Shown piece after piece: positions 1-5,244 of a stretch of DNA of 5,742 nt. The notes under the pieces were generated by a model that did not search any database, had not been told where the DNA came from, and saw only the letters and a program-made list of their open reading frames with translations. How positions within the stretch are numbered: position 1 is the stretch's first letter; each line of letters starts with the position of its first letter. The position numbers and the translations under genes are program-made. This stretch comes from CAMLHP01 sp035712285 (GTDB lineage Bacteria > Gemmatimonadota > Gemmatimonadetes > Gemmatimonadales > GWC2-71-9), in contig DASTBA010000166.1 of the NCBI GenBank assembly GCA_035712285.1, positions 1-5,742 on the forward strand. Reading direction: 5' to 3'.

Positions 1-1380
1 GAACTGCCGCCGCGCCAGATCGTGGCGGAGCTCGACCGCTACATCGTGGGCCAGGAGGCGGCCAAGCGCGCCGTCGCCATCGCGGTGCGCAACCGCTGGC
101 GGCGTGCCCAGGCACCCGAGGATATCCGGGACGAGATCACGCCGTACAACATCATCATGATCGGCCCGACCGGCGTGGGGAAGACGGAGGTCGCCCGCCG
201 CCTGGCCCGCCTGGCGGGTGCGCCGTTCCTCAAGGTGGAGGCGTCGAAGTTCACCGAGGTGGGATACGTCGGCCGCGACGCCGAATCGATGGTGCGGGAT
301 CTCGTGGACTCCGCGATCAACATGGTCCGCACCGAGCGGGAGGACGAGGTGTACCCGCAGGCGGAGTCCCGCGCCGACGAGCGGCTGCTGGACCTGCTGC
401 TGCCGCCCCCGCCCTCCGACGCCGCGCCGGCCGCCCCCGGCTTCGTGGTGACGCCGGGCGGCGCGGCGAGCCCCGCGCCGGCCGACGCCGAGTCCCGTGC
501 GCGGACCCGTGAGAAACTCCGGAAGCTGCTGGCGGACGGCAAGCTCGACGAGCGGGAGGTGGACATCGAGGTGACCCCGCAGTCCTACCCGATGTTCGAC
601 CTCATGCAGCCGCCCATGAGCATGGAGGGGCAGGACATCAACTTCACCGAGATGCTGCAGGACATGATGCCGCGGCGCACCAAGCGGCGGACGGTGCGGG
701 TGCCCGAGGCCCGGCGCATCCTGGTGGATGAGGAACTGAAGAAGCTGGTGGACATGGACGACGTGGTGAACGAGTCCCTGGACCGGGTCGAGAACCACGG
801 GATCATCTTCATCGACGAGATCGACAAGATCGCCGGCGAGCGGGCCCAGACCGGGCCCGACGTCTCACGCGAAGGGGTCCAGCGGGACCTGCTGCCGATC
901 GTCGAGGGCTCGACGGTCCAGACCCGCTACGGCTTCGTGCGGACCGATCACATCCTGTTCATCGCGGCCGGCGCGTTTCACGTCTCCAAGCCGTCGGACC
1001 TGATTCCCGAGCTGCAAGGGCGGTTCCCCATCCGCGTGGAGCTCACGCCGCTGACGGAAGCCGACTTCGTCCGCATCATGACCGAGCCGGAGAACGCGCT
1101 CACGCGGCAGTACCAGGCGCTGGTGGGGGCCGAGGGGGCGGAGCTGGTGTTCACCGACGACGCCATCGCCGAGATCGCCCGGCTCGCCTTCGTCGCGAAC
1201 GACCGGATGGAGAACATCGGCGCCCGGCGGCTGCACACCGTCATGTCCACGCTCATGGAAGACACGCTCTTCGAGCTCCCGGAACTGCCCGAGAAGCGCA
1301 TCGTGATGGATGCCGAGCGGGTCCGTGGCAAACTGGCCGCCATCGTGGGCAACGACGACCTGCGGCGGTATATCCTGTAG
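1..1380 (+). CDS. hslU: HslU, ATPase/unfoldase subunit of the HslUV protease (5' end missing)
   Basis: AAA+ unfoldase of the cytoplasmic HslUV (ClpYQ) protease; it unfolds substrates and threads them into the HslV peptidase. Counting codons from base 1: Walker A GPTGVGKT at 55-62, pore loop GYVG at 88-91, Walker B IIFIDE at 268-273, arginine-finger region LQGR ending at R341, and sensor-2 GARRL with Arg at 409-410. The protein ends DLRRYIL, like the HslU tail that docks into HslV. The window supplies 459 residues against about 443 in E. coli; the extra length is a Pro/Ala-rich stretch at about 134-163 in the I domain. A GTG at 22 is not the true start, because the codons before it (ELPPRQI) continue the family's conserved N-terminus. 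Only a few codons are missing. hslV is expected just upstream (inference). The last codons lie inside an inverted repeat. Confidence 0.97.
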   Translation, partial: ELPPRQIVAELDRYIVGQEAAKRAVAIAVRNRWRRAQAPEDIRDEITPYNIIMIGPTGVGKTEVARRLARLAGAPFLKVEASKFTEVGYVGRDAESMVRDLVDSAINMVRTEREDEVYPQAESRADERLLDLLLPPPPSDAAPAAPGFVVTPGGAASPAPADAESRARTREKLRKLLADGKLDEREVDIEVTPQSYPMFDLMQPPMSMEGQDINFTEMLQDMMPRRTKRRTVRVPEARRILVDEELKKLVDMDDVVNESLDRVENHGIIFIDEIDKIAGERAQTGPDVSREGVQRDLLPIVEGSTVQTRYGFVRTDHILFIAAGAFHVSKPSDLIPELQGRFPIRVELTPLTEADFVRIMTEPENALTRQYQALVGAEGAELVFTDDAIAEIARLAFVANDRMENIGARRLHTVMSTLMEDTLFELPELPEKRIVMDAERVRGKLAAIVGNDDLRRYIL

Positions 1381-1445
1381 GGGCGCCCTGGGATGCATAC
1401 CCGTAGGGGCGCATGGCCATGCGCCCCTACCGGATATACCGCCGC
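1362..1445. repeat. 25-bp near-perfect inverted repeat spanning the hslU stop codon
   Basis: Arms 1362-1386 and 1421-1445 are reverse complements at 24 of 25 positions; the only mismatch is at 1376 versus 1431. They are separated by 34 nt. The left arm encodes the last hslU residues (RRYIL and the TAG stop), so the repeat is partly coding. The core GTAGGGGCGC occurs at 1377-1386 and 1403-1412 and in reverse orientation at 1421-1430, so two mutually exclusive hairpins can form. It lies between convergent genes and could act as a bidirectional transcript end or mRNA 3' stabiliser. No T-run follows the stem in either direction, so it is not a canonical intrinsic terminator. Confidence 0.8.
1403..1430. 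repeat. Perfect 28-nt palindrome (REP-like unit)
   Basis: The sequence is exactly self-complementary. Each arm is GTAGGGGCGCATGG and its centre is GGCC at 1415-1418. Transcribed from either strand it would give a long GC-rich hairpin. It sits inside the larger inverted repeat and shares its right arm, so the two folds compete. Its form suggests a dispersed REP-like palindromic repeat; proving dispersal needs the rest of the genome. Confidence 0.8.
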
Positions 1446-1461
1446 GATCATTGGTGCATCA

Positions 1462-1483
1462 GCGCACGGCCGTGCGCCCCTGC
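1462..1483. repeat. Second, partly decayed copy of the palindromic unit
   Basis: Positions 1462-1477 form a 16-nt perfect palindrome, GCGCACGGCCGTGCGC. This is the core of the 1403-1430 element with paired changes (T to C at one position, A to G at its partner) that preserve complementarity. The right flank GCGCCCCTGC (1474-1483) matches GCGCCCCTAC of the first copy except for one base, while the left GTAGGG flank is lost. It ends just before the TAA (1487-1489) of the minus-strand gene, so it falls in that transcript's 3' untranslated region. Confidence 0.65.
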
Positions 1484-1486
1484 CTG

Positions 1487-2056
1487 TTACGTCCCCCCGT
1501 ACAGCACCGCATACACCACCATCCCCTGCTTCACCGCCGCCGCGATGATCTGCGCCTCGAACCAGGGCATCGCGCCGATCCGCCCCTTCAGTGGCGCTAC
1601 CACCGTCATCGGGTCATCGGTTGCCGAGAGCCCCTGCATCTTCTCGAGAAACCCGGTCTGCACCGCCTCCTCCACCCATGGCTTCGTCTCCACGGTGGCG
1701 CGCGTCACCGCCACCCGGGCGATGTGGCCGTCCGGCGTCAGTGTCAGCGCCACCTCGACCGGCCCGTGCATCGTGTTGACCTGGGGAAAGAGCACCGTGC
1801 CGGCCGTGGTCCCGTCGCTCCGCTTGCCGATGTAGAACTGCACCTTGTCGTCGTCGGCCTGGTAGTCCACCGACTTCCGGATGGTGGCCAGGTCCTTCTG
1901 GCCGACGGTCACGGTGCGCAGGTAGAACCGCTGCGCGTCGTGCAGGCTCTGGCGGATGGCGTCGGCGTGCTCGAGCAGCGTCACCACCGGCGTGGGGTGG
2001 GCGGTGAGCAGGAGGGGCAGCGCGACCAGGGCGCCGCTGATCCATCGGGATTTCAT
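1487..2056 (-). CDS. Small exported FMN_bind-like protein, covalent-FMN motif absent
   Basis: 189 residues. A hydrophobic N-terminus (MKSRWISGALVALPLLLTA) looks like a signal peptide or anchor, so the protein probably acts outside the cytoplasm. Residues 65-145 resemble the FMN_bind fold of RnfG/NqrC-type proteins: a strand ending GKRSDGTTAGTVLF (77-90), then HGPVEVALTLTPDGHIARVAV (97-117), then an ETKPWVEEAV helix and FLEKMQG. The usual S/T-G-A-T motif for covalent FMN attachment is missing; the matching region reads GRIGAMPWFEAQ (158-169). It may bind flavin non-covalently, or not at all. The ATG at 2056 was chosen over a longer in-frame extension because GAGG lies 7 nt upstream and the ATG overlaps the preceding stop as ATGA, implying translational coupling. 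It is the last gene of the minus-strand unit. Family assignment is tentative, from pattern recall. Confidence 0.5.
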   Translation of the reverse strand: MKSRWISGALVALPLLLTAHPTPVVTLLEHADAIRQSLHDAQRFYLRTVTVGQKDLATIRKSVDYQADDDKVQFYIGKRSDGTTAGTVLFPQVNTMHGPVEVALTLTPDGHIARVAVTRATVETKPWVEEAVQTGFLEKMQGLSATDDPMTVVAPLKGRIGAMPWFEAQIIAAAVKQGMVVYAVLYGGT

Positions 2057-2619
2057 GACGTGACCTCGGGAGACGATCCGGCACGCCCGCGCAAGACCTC
2101 GGTGAGCGTCCGGACCAGGATGATGACGTAGGTGAGGGCCATGCCCCAGCCGGAGAGGATCGTGAGCCACGCGAAGCCGCCGATGCCGGCTTTCATGAGC
2201 CACTGGCCGGCGAAGTCCAGCGCGCCGAACCCGAAGGCGCCCAGGATCACGGCGTCCCGGATGGCCGGGCGCCAGCCGAGCCCGAGAACGACGAGCGTCT
2301 CGAGTGCGGCGACGATCGCATAGATCATGATGTGGATGTGGCTGTCCTGCACCAGCAGCTGCGTGTCCACGGTGTGCTGCATCTTCGGCATCGCCGACAG
2401 GTCCAGCGCCTGCATGGTGGCGTGGCTTTCCATCGGCATCATGCTGTCGGACATTGCCGGCGCGGGCACGTAGGTGGCCTGGACTCGCGCGGGCGTGAGT
2501 CCCGCCCAGGTCTTCACCATGAAGAAGGCGAAGACGTACGAGTAGCCGAGCACCAGCAGGAACAGCACCGCGGCGAGCTTCACCGAGCGGTCGGCGTTCC
2601 GAAGGTGGTAGGGTCCCAT
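2053..2619 (-). CDS. Four-helix membrane protein with a Met/His-rich external loop
   Basis: 188 residues, family not recognised. Predicted helices are at about 15-35, 97-115, 123-142 and 146-169. Basic residues R7, R11, K14, R117, R121, R170, R177 and R179 put both termini in the cytoplasm and residues 36-96 outside. That loop is rich in Met and His: M56, M60, M61, M63, H66, M69, M77, M80, H82, followed by H94 and H96 at the outer end of helix 2. Such clusters can bind Cu(I) or other metals, and paired His at a helix end can ligate heme; both are possibilities, not demonstrated. The start is well fixed: GGAGG (2624-2628) lies 4 nt before the ATG and shares the last G of the porin's TAG stop. 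The stop overlaps the next start (ATGA). The longer open frame upstream of this ATG is antisense-style extension inside the porin gene. Confidence 0.8.
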   Translation of the reverse strand: MGPYHLRNADRSVKLAAVLFLLVLGYSYVFAFFMVKTWAGLTPARVQATYVPAPAMSDSMMPMESHATMQALDLSAMPKMQHTVDTQLLVQDSHIHIMIYAIVAALETLVVLGLGWRPAIRDAVILGAFGFGALDFAGQWLMKAGIGGFAWLTILSGWGMALTYVIILVRTLTEVLRGRAGSSPEVTS

Positions 2620-2623
2620 GGTG

Positions 2624-2628
2624 CCTCC
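2624..2628 (-). promoter_or_regulatory. Ribosome binding site overlapping the porin stop codon
   Basis: GGAGG on the minus strand, 4 nt before the ATG at 2619. Its first G is the last base of the porin's TAG stop. This overlap fixes the start of the membrane-protein gene and indicates that the two genes are translated from one mRNA. Confidence 0.8.
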
Positions 2629-3776
2629 TAGAACGTGGTCACGGCGAGGACGCGCAGCTCCGTGCCCCACTGGCTCGGGCCGCTGGAACTGTCGAACGCC
2701 GGTTCGGTCGAGTGGTTGAGCCGGCCCTCGACCCGGAGCTGCAGCCGCGGGATGCGGAACGTGGTGTGGTCCACGTTCGCGAAGAGCCCGTCCCGCCCGG
2801 TGCCGAGCGAGAAGATCGGCGCCAGGGACCAGGAGGTGAGCGTCTGCGGCGTGCCGGTGCGGGCGCCGTCCTTGTCCGAGAGGACCTCGGCCCGTGCCAC
2901 GATGCCGGCGTGACTGGTGAACTGGTGGAGCAGGGTCAGCATCGCGCCCGCCCAATTCTGGTCCGGATTGCCCGGCAGGGTATGATCGCCCCCGTAGTTG
3001 GCCTCGCCGGCCACGATCCAGTCCCAGGATGGTTGCCAGGCGTAGTCCGCGGTCGCCAGGTAGCGATTGTCCCTGGCGCCGTCCACGCCCTCCGAACCGT
3101 ACAGCCCGCTGAGGCCGAAGCTCGCGCGGCGGCCGGCACTGACGCCGACGCGCGCGCCCACCGTCTTGCCCTGATTCGGCTCCAGGTCCCCGTTCCAGCC
3201 GTTGAAGACGAAGGCCTGAAGTTCCAGCGCCGGGCTTGCGGTCCATGACCCCATCACGCCCACCATCTTCACCGGCCGGGCCAGCGCGAAGTTGTAGCTC
3301 GGGCTCGCCAGGAACTGGAGCGGCTCGTCGTCGCGCTCGAAGCCGATCGGCAGGTCCAGCTTGCCGAGGGTCACGGAGACGCTGCTCGCACCGGGGATGG
3401 TCGCGGAGATGAGGAGATTGTCGATCTCGATCTCGGTGGTCGCTTCGTCCGCCCCGGGATCGGCGACATCGCTCACCGCGGTGGTGAGCTGGCCGTAGGC
3501 GTAGGCGGTGCCGCTGAGCTCGCGGAACAGCCCGACGGCGAGCTTCCCGGCGCCGAAGCTGTTGTCATGGGTCTTCGCGTCATAGGTATAGCCGGCGACG
3601 CCGAAACCGGTGATCCGGAGATCGGGTGACGAGCCGTAGCTGAGGCCGCTACCGCCCTGGTCGAGCGTGACGGGAACGTCCTTCGTGGAATCCTGCGCTG
3701 CCACGGGCTGCACGGCCCATGGTCCCAGCGCGAGCATCAGGATGCTCGCGCCGGCCAGTACGGCTCTCGCCGTCAT
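2628..3776 (-). CDS. BBP2/OmpL-like outer-membrane beta-barrel porin
   Basis: 382 residues. The N-terminus (about 1-27, ending PVAA before QD) is a typical Sec signal peptide. The mature part shows alternating amphipathic strands with few long hydrophobic runs, and the protein ends LAVTTF with the C-terminal Phe recognised by the BAM machinery. The stretch GKLDLPIGFERDDEPLQFLA followed by YNFALARPVKMVGVMG, and later NWAGAMLTLLHQF with ARAEVLSDKDGARTG, fit the putative beta-barrel porin-2 (OmpL-like) family. It probably forms a diffusion or solute channel in the outer membrane; the substrate is unknown. The ATG at 3776 has GAGGAG (3783-3788) 6 nt upstream. It is followed after 8 nt by the four-helix membrane protein, so both are probably in one operon. 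Family known, role inferred. Confidence 0.82.
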   Translation of the reverse strand: MTARAVLAGASILMLALGPWAVQPVAAQDSTKDVPVTLDQGGSGLSYGSSPDLRITGFGVAGYTYDAKTHDNSFGAGKLAVGLFRELSGTAYAYGQLTTAVSDVADPGADEATTEIEIDNLLISATIPGASSVSVTLGKLDLPIGFERDDEPLQFLASPSYNFALARPVKMVGVMGSWTASPALELQAFVFNGWNGDLEPNQGKTVGARVGVSAGRRASFGLSGLYGSEGVDGARDNRYLATADYAWQPSWDWIVAGEANYGGDHTLPGNPDQNWAGAMLTLLHQFTSHAGIVARAEVLSDKDGARTGTPQTLTSWSLAPIFSLGTGRDGLFANVDHTTFRIPRLQLRVEGRLNHSTEPAFDSSSGPSQWGTELRVLAVTTF

Positions 3777-3806
3777 GTGCCACTCCTCGTTGAGTCCTGG
3801 TTGCGT

Positions 3807-3832
3807 GCGGGCGCCCCATCACGGGCGTCCGC
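3807..3832 (-). other. Hairpin in the leader between the small secreted protein gene and the porin gene
   Basis: The 71-nt gap between the small gene (stop at 3849) and the porin start holds a stem of 10 pairs (3807-3816 with 3823-3832) around a 6-nt loop. In minus-strand RNA one pair is an A-C mismatch. No T-run follows, so this is not an obvious terminator. It could influence stability or relative expression of the downstream genes. GC-rich DNA gives such stems easily, so confidence is low. Confidence 0.35.
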
Positions 3833-3848
3833 GGTGATCCCGCAGTGG

Positions 3849-4214
3849 TCAGGACAGGCGAGGCGGTGGCGGATCCGGGAGTGTGGGTTGCAGGACGGGC
3901 TGGAAAGGCAGGGAAGGCAGGGCGGTCCGGCGCACGGACACGACGGCGGGCAGCGGCGCGCGGAGTCCGGGAAGCATCACCGCGCTGGACAGCGTCTGGG
4001 CCACCTGGGAGAGCTGTGACGTGAGGTGCACGCCGTGGCAGGGCGGCAGGTGCCGGCCGGGCATGCCATGCATCGGGCCGTCATGGGCCATCTCCCCGGC
4101 GCTCGCGCACAGGAGGAGGCACGGCACCGAGGGCGCCGCGGCCACCAGGACCGCGAGCGCCGCGCACACGCTCGAAACCCGGCGCAGCCGCGCCAGGCGA
4201 AGACCGGCGAACAT
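3849..4214 (-). CDS. Small secreted Met/His/Cys-rich protein, family not recognised
   Basis: 121 residues. A basic N-terminus (R6, R9, R11, R12) and hydrophobic run (about 16-39) resemble a signal peptide or membrane anchor. Next comes a metal-ligand cluster at 41-63: M42, H44, M48, H49, M51, H55, C59, H60, H63, with C32 and C36 just before. The C-terminus is Pro-rich (DPPPPRLS). Codon third positions are strongly G/C throughout, supporting a real gene even though nothing familiar is matched. Small proteins of this type sit beside copper-handling genes in other bacteria (general knowledge, not a specific match). It leads the minus-strand unit, with the porin 72 nt downstream. No Shine-Dalgarno precedes the ATG; an in-frame TAG lies 9 nt upstream, so the start cannot be earlier. 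Leaderless translation or a later start is possible. Confidence 0.6.
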   Translation of the reverse strand: MFAGLRLARLRRVSSVCAALAVLVAAAPSVPCLLLCASAGEMAHDGPMHGMPGRHLPPCHGVHLTSQLSQVAQTLSSAVMLPGLRAPLPAVVSVRRTALPSLPFQPVLQPTLPDPPPPRLS

Positions 4215-4289
4215 CCCGTAATACTAGCATGGCCGATCCGGTCCCGCGACGCTATTCTACAGGCACTCTCTTGAGGCAGGAGGCCCCCC
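4215..4289. promoter_or_regulatory. Divergent promoter region between the envelope unit and the kinase gene
   Basis: This 75-bp spacer separates two divergently transcribed genes and must carry at least the leader and promoter elements of both unless they extend into coding DNA. It holds AT-richer islands unusual for this DNA. On the minus strand, TAGTAT (4226-4221) lies 6 nt before the small gene's ATG and TAGAAT (4259-4254) lies further up; both resemble -10 hexamers. On the plus strand TATTCT (4253-4258) is a weaker candidate for the kinase. No convincing -35 hexamers are visible at the right spacing. Confidence 0.3.
4278..4283 (+). promoter_or_regulatory. Strong ribosome binding site of the kinase gene
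   Basis: AGGAGG, 6 nt before the ATG at 4290, fixes the kinase start. It contrasts with the genes on either side (the small minus-strand gene and argF), which have no visible Shine-Dalgarno. Confidence 0.8.
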
Positions 4290-5126
4290 ATGCCTCGTGA
4301 CCTGCTCCCGCGGCTGCGCCAGGTGTTCGACGGGTTGTACACCGTGGAGCGCGAGATCGGGCGCGGCGGGGCGGCACGCGTCTTCCTGGCGACCGATCCG
4401 CACGGCTGCCAGGTGGCGCTCAAGGTGCTGCATCCCGAACTGCAGGTCAGCATCCAGGCCGAGCGGTTCCTGCGCGAGATCAAGCTCGCCTCCACCATCC
4501 GTCATCCGCATATCGCCGGCGTCACCGACTGGGGGGAGCGGGAGTGGGCCCTCTACTACGTGATGCCGTTCATCGAGGGCGTCACGCTCCGCGCCTGCCT
4601 GGACCGGGTGCGGCGCCTCCCGGTGGCCGACACTCTCCGCGTGGCCGACGACCTCCTCGATGCCCTCGGCTTTGCCCATGATCAGGGTGTGGTGCACCGG
4701 GACGTGAAGCCGGACAACCTCATCATTTCGCCAGCCGGTGTGGTGCTGGTGGATTTCGGCATCGCCCGGGCGATCGAGGCCGCCGTCACCGACCAGGTCA
4801 CCCGCTCCGGCGTCTCCGTGGGCACCGCGGCATACATGAGTCCGGAACAGGCCCGGGCCGAGACGCGGCTCGACCTCCGGACCGACCTCTACGCCACCGG
4901 ATGCGTGCTGTTCGAATGCCTCGCCGGCCATCCCCCGTTCACCAACCCGAACGAGGCCATCGTCGTCCAGGAGCACATCGACCTCCCGGCTCCTGACGTG
5001 CGCAAGTTCCGGCCGGAGACGCCGGCCCCGCTGGCCGACGGGATCGCCCGGGCCCTCGCCAAGGAGCCCGGGGACCGCTGGGCCTCGGCGGCGGCGATGT
5101 GGGCGGCGCTGGGTGGCGGGTCATGA
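4290..5126 (+). CDS. Minimal Hanks-type Ser/Thr protein kinase (PknB-like catalytic domain only)
   Basis: 278 residues. It transfers ATP gamma-phosphate to Ser/Thr of protein targets. All catalytic signatures are present: glycine loop GRGGAARV (24-31), VALK with Lys45, helix-C Glu63 (RFLREI), HRDVKPDN (136-143), DFG (155-157), activation segment with several Ser/Thr (T167, T171, S173, S176), GTAAYMSPEQ (178-187) and D199 of DLRTDLY. It should be active. The protein stops at the end of the kinase fold (KEPGDRW, then about 13 residues). There is no transmembrane helix, PASTA, TPR or other sensor domain, unlike most bacterial kinases of this class, so it is probably soluble and may depend on a partner for its input. 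It is transcribed divergently from the envelope unit, from a 75-bp spacer. Its TGA stop lies in the first unit of a decayed heptamer array. Targets are unknown. Confidence 0.93.
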   Translation: MPRDLLPRLRQVFDGLYTVEREIGRGGAARVFLATDPHGCQVALKVLHPELQVSIQAERFLREIKLASTIRHPHIAGVTDWGEREWALYYVMPFIEGVTLRACLDRVRRLPVADTLRVADDLLDALGFAHDQGVVHRDVKPDNLIISPAGVVLVDFGIARAIEAAVTDQVTRSGVSVGTAAYMSPEQARAETRLDLRTDLYATGCVLFECLAGHPPFTNPNEAIVVQEHIDLPAPDVRKFRPETPAPLADGIARALAKEPGDRWASAAAMWAALGGGS

Positions 5127-5147
5127 GTCATGGGCCGAGAGTCATGC
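5120..5147. repeat. Decayed heptamer array overlapping the kinase stop codon
   Basis: Four units in 7-nt phase: GTCATGA (5120-5126), GTCATGG, GCCGAGA, GTCATGC. The intact unit differs by one base from GTCGTGA, the reverse complement (rotated) of the unit in the 5188-5240 array, so this looks like an older, inverted copy. Unit one supplies the kinase's last Ser codon and its TGA stop. The segment 5120-5129 can pair at 9 of 10 positions with repeats of the downstream array. Confidence 0.6.
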
Positions 5148-5187
5148 ACTGCGAGCCTGGCGGTTCCGACGTGGTTATGTTTGCTCG

Positions 5188-5240
5188 CGACTCACGACTC
5201 ACGACTCACGACTCACGACTCACGACTCACGACTCACGAC
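5188..5240. repeat. Perfect tandem heptamer array, (CGACTCA) x 7.5
   Basis: Seven identical, uninterrupted CGACTCA units (5188-5236) followed by a partial CGAC. The tract ends four bases before the argF ATG and occupies the whole region where a Shine-Dalgarno and leader would lie. The unit has no AGGAGG-like bases. Because 7 is not a multiple of 3, a gain or loss of one unit shifts frames, but the array is upstream of the start and would change only leader length. Perfect identity suggests recent expansion by slippage. Together with the decayed array it leaves only about 40 nt (5148-5187) of other sequence between kinase and argF, in which I see no clear promoter. Confidence 0.95.
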
Positions 5241-5244
5241 CCCG

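Noticed and set aside
22..24. GTG as the start of hslU
   Set aside because: Codons from base 1 (ELPPRQI, then VAELDRYIVGQ) already match the conserved HslU N-terminus, so the start lies before the window.
865..1398. Long minus-strand open frames antisense to hslU (also 39-566)
   Set aside because: They mirror a strongly conserved plus-strand gene; stop codons are rare in GC-rich DNA, and the translations show no recognisable domain.
1403..1430. Canonical intrinsic terminator
   Set aside because: The stem is strong but neither side is followed by a T-run.
1362..1445. Insertion sequence with terminal inverted repeats
   Set aside because: Only 34 nt separate the arms, with no transposase and no clear target-site duplication; a REP-like or MITE-remnant reading is more sensible.
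2057..2203. Upstream extension of the FMN_bind-like gene
   Set aside because: It overlaps the end of the membrane-protein gene and would place the signal peptide internally; the ATG at 2056 has an RBS and an ATGA overlap.
2620..3246. N-terminal extension of the four-helix protein to a 397-residue frame
   Set aside because: The extension overlaps the porin gene in another frame, is Arg/Gly-rich low-complexity sequence, and the internal ATG at 2619 has an ideal GGAGG.
4257..4976. Minus-strand open frame of 239 codons antisense to the kinase
   Set aside because: The plus strand carries a complete set of kinase motifs; the antisense translation is His/Gly/Glu-rich shadow sequence.
5188..5240. 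CRISPR array
   Set aside because: The units are 7 nt with no spacers; it is a simple tandem repeat and no cas gene is present.
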